Source: Paraburkholderia guartelaensis
GTDB taxonomy: Bacteria; Pseudomonadota; Gammaproteobacteria; Burkholderiales; Burkholderiaceae
Reading direction: 5' to 3'
Assembly (NCBI RefSeq): GCF_004353905.1
Contig: NZ_SMOD01000004.1
Coordinates: 186,001-250,000, forward strand
DNA: 64,000 nucleotides
Positions 63,014 through 64,000 of the stretch are shown here, in pieces. The notes beneath the pieces were generated by a model. That model was not told the origin of the DNA. It worked only from the letters and a program-made list of their open reading frames with translations, and searched no databases. Numbering within the stretch: position 1 is the first letter of the stretch; each line of letters begins with the position of its first letter. Made by a program: the position numbers and the translations under genes.

Positions 63014-64000
63014 GCTACACCGTGGCCGTGCGCACGCTGTGCGAGTTCACCGCGAAGCGCGGCGACCTCGATTTGCGCTTCACGCCCTCGCCCGACGCAA
63101 GCGATGGCCGCGCCGGCCACACGGCCATCGCGGCGCGGCGCCCGCCCGGCTACGAGACCGAGATCGCACTCTCCGGCAGGTTCGAATCGCTCACCGTGCG
63201 CGGCCGCGCCGACGGCTACGATCCGGCGCGCCGAAGGCTCGAAGAATTCAAGACCTATCGCGGCGACCTCGATGCGATGCGCGAGAATCAGCGCGCGCTG
63301 CACTGGGCGCAGTTGCGCGTCTACGGCGCGCTCCTGTGCGACAAACTCGGTCTCGACGCGCTCGAACTCGCTTTGGTGTACTACGACATCGGTTCGGGCC
63401 GCGAGACGGCGCTCGTCGAGCATGCGAGCGCATCGGAATTGCGCGCCGCGTTCGAAACGCAATGCCGTCGCTTCGTCGCATGGGCCGAGCAGGAAAGCGC
63501 ACACCGCGCCGCGCGCGACGCCGCGCTTGCCACACTGCGCCTGCCGCATCCGCAGTTTCGGCACGGCCAGCGCGATCTTGCCGAAGCCGTCTGGCGCGCG
63601 GCGACACAGGGGCGCTGTCTGCTCGCGCAGGCCCCCACAGGTATCGGCAAGACCATCGGCACGCTCTTTCCGCAGTTGAAGGCGTGCCCGCGCGCGGCGA
63701 TCGACAAGGTCGTGTTTCTGAGCGCGAAAAGCTCAGGGCGTCAACTGGCGCTCGATGCGCTGGCTACGCTGACAAGCACACAAGACGAAGCGAGCGCCGA
63801 TGCGCAACGAGCGAAGGTGCCCGTGCGCGTGCTCGAACTCGTTGCGCGCGAAAAGTCTTGCGAGCATCCCGAAGCGGCCTGTCATGGCGAATCATGCCCG
63901 CTCGCGCGCGGCTTCTACGACCGCCTGCCCGCCGCCCGCGCCGCGGCGCTCGAACGCGTGCGCCTCGATCGGGCGGCACTGCGCGAGGTGGCAAGCGAAC
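63010..64000 (+). CDS. DinG/XPD-like helicase with N-terminal PD-(D/E)XK nuclease domain (5' part)
   Basis: Only the first 330 codons are in the window; the gene continues past the right edge. The N-terminal domain has a nuclease-like GRADGYD (D68) and EEFKT (E79, K81), that is, a PD-(D/E)XK core. Walker A APTGIGKT (about 209-216) follows, then three Cys of a probable Fe-S cluster (C284, C291, C296 in CEHPEAACHGESC). This matches superfamily 2 DinG/XPD 5'-3' DNA helicases fused to a Cas4-like nuclease. The ATG overlaps the stop of the FAN1-like gene, so the two are coupled and share the upstream LexA box. Confidence 0.87.
   Translation, partial: MSYTVAVRTLCEFTAKRGDLDLRFTPSPDASDGRAGHTAIAARRPPGYETEIALSGRFESLTVRGRADGYDPARRRLEEFKTYRGDLDAMRENQRALHWAQLRVYGALLCDKLGLDALELALVYYDIGSGRETALVEHASASELRAAFETQCRRFVAWAEQESAHRAARDAALATLRLPHPQFRHGQRDLAEAVWRAATQGRCLLAQAPTGIGKTIGTLFPQLKACPRAAIDKVVFLSAKSSGRQLALDALATLTSTQDEASADAQRAKVPVRVLELVAREKSCEHPEAACHGESCPLARGFYDRLPAARAAALERVRLDRAALREVASE

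Overview
The window is GC-rich chromosomal DNA from a betaproteobacterium, most probably Burkholderia sensu lato (Paraburkholderia, Caballeronia or Burkholderia). The evidence is the gene content: homodimeric aceE beside a PAS histidine kinase/FixJ pair and folD; glnA-ntrB-ntrC; hrpA facing argA; BamC; and a DUF2844/DUF3443 pair. Codon use is strongly GC3-biased almost throughout. I see no insertion sequence, prophage, CRISPR array or integrase, so this reads as core chromosome with small patches of turnover.

Layout. 1-4.1 kb: 5' part of aceE, divergent from a two-component system. 4.3-11 kb: folD, prlC, a CodA-type deaminase, LexA-boxed dinB, a YgeA-type racemase and initiator tRNA-fMet. 11.3-17.5 kb: a PadR regulator with a perfect palindromic operator in front of nitronate monooxygenase, then a DsbA-fold isomerase, an SDR, exonuclease III and an S9 peptidase. 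17.6-22.5 kb: ntrC, ntrB and glnA, with a sigma-54 promoter and NtrC-like sites upstream of glnA. 22.5-37.1 kb: rhodanese, a molybdopterin-binding protein, an EI24 membrane protein, a YncE-like propeller, hrpA/argA starting back to back, an Fe-S trafficking protein, an MHS transporter, phosphoesterase, cupin and a flavin disulfide oxidoreductase.

37-41 kb is the least compact stretch. It holds small secreted or membrane proteins, a decayed methyltransferase, and a tRNA-Leu(UAA) gene split by a 285-nt group I intron. 41-47 kb is a LacI-regulated operon: periplasmic binding protein, two permeases, ATPase and a GpdQ-type phosphodiesterase, consistent with uptake and cleavage of a phosphodiester. 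47-64 kb carries an MFS exporter, a small stress cluster (ferritin-like, DUF1328, entericidin), an EamA exporter, rnk, a TPP riboswitch with thiC, lipoproteins, lctP, bamC, and DUF2844/DUF3443, a probable secreted pepsin-like protein. The window ends in an SOS-boxed operon of a FAN1-like nuclease and a helicase-nuclease truncated by the window edge.

The most notable points are the tRNA-Leu(UAA) group I intron, whose core resembles the Azoarcus ribozyme; the LexA-controlled FAN1/helicase operon; the pepsin-like double DTG in DUF3443; the phosphodiester operon; and substitutions at key residues in CodA, the racemase and the SDR.
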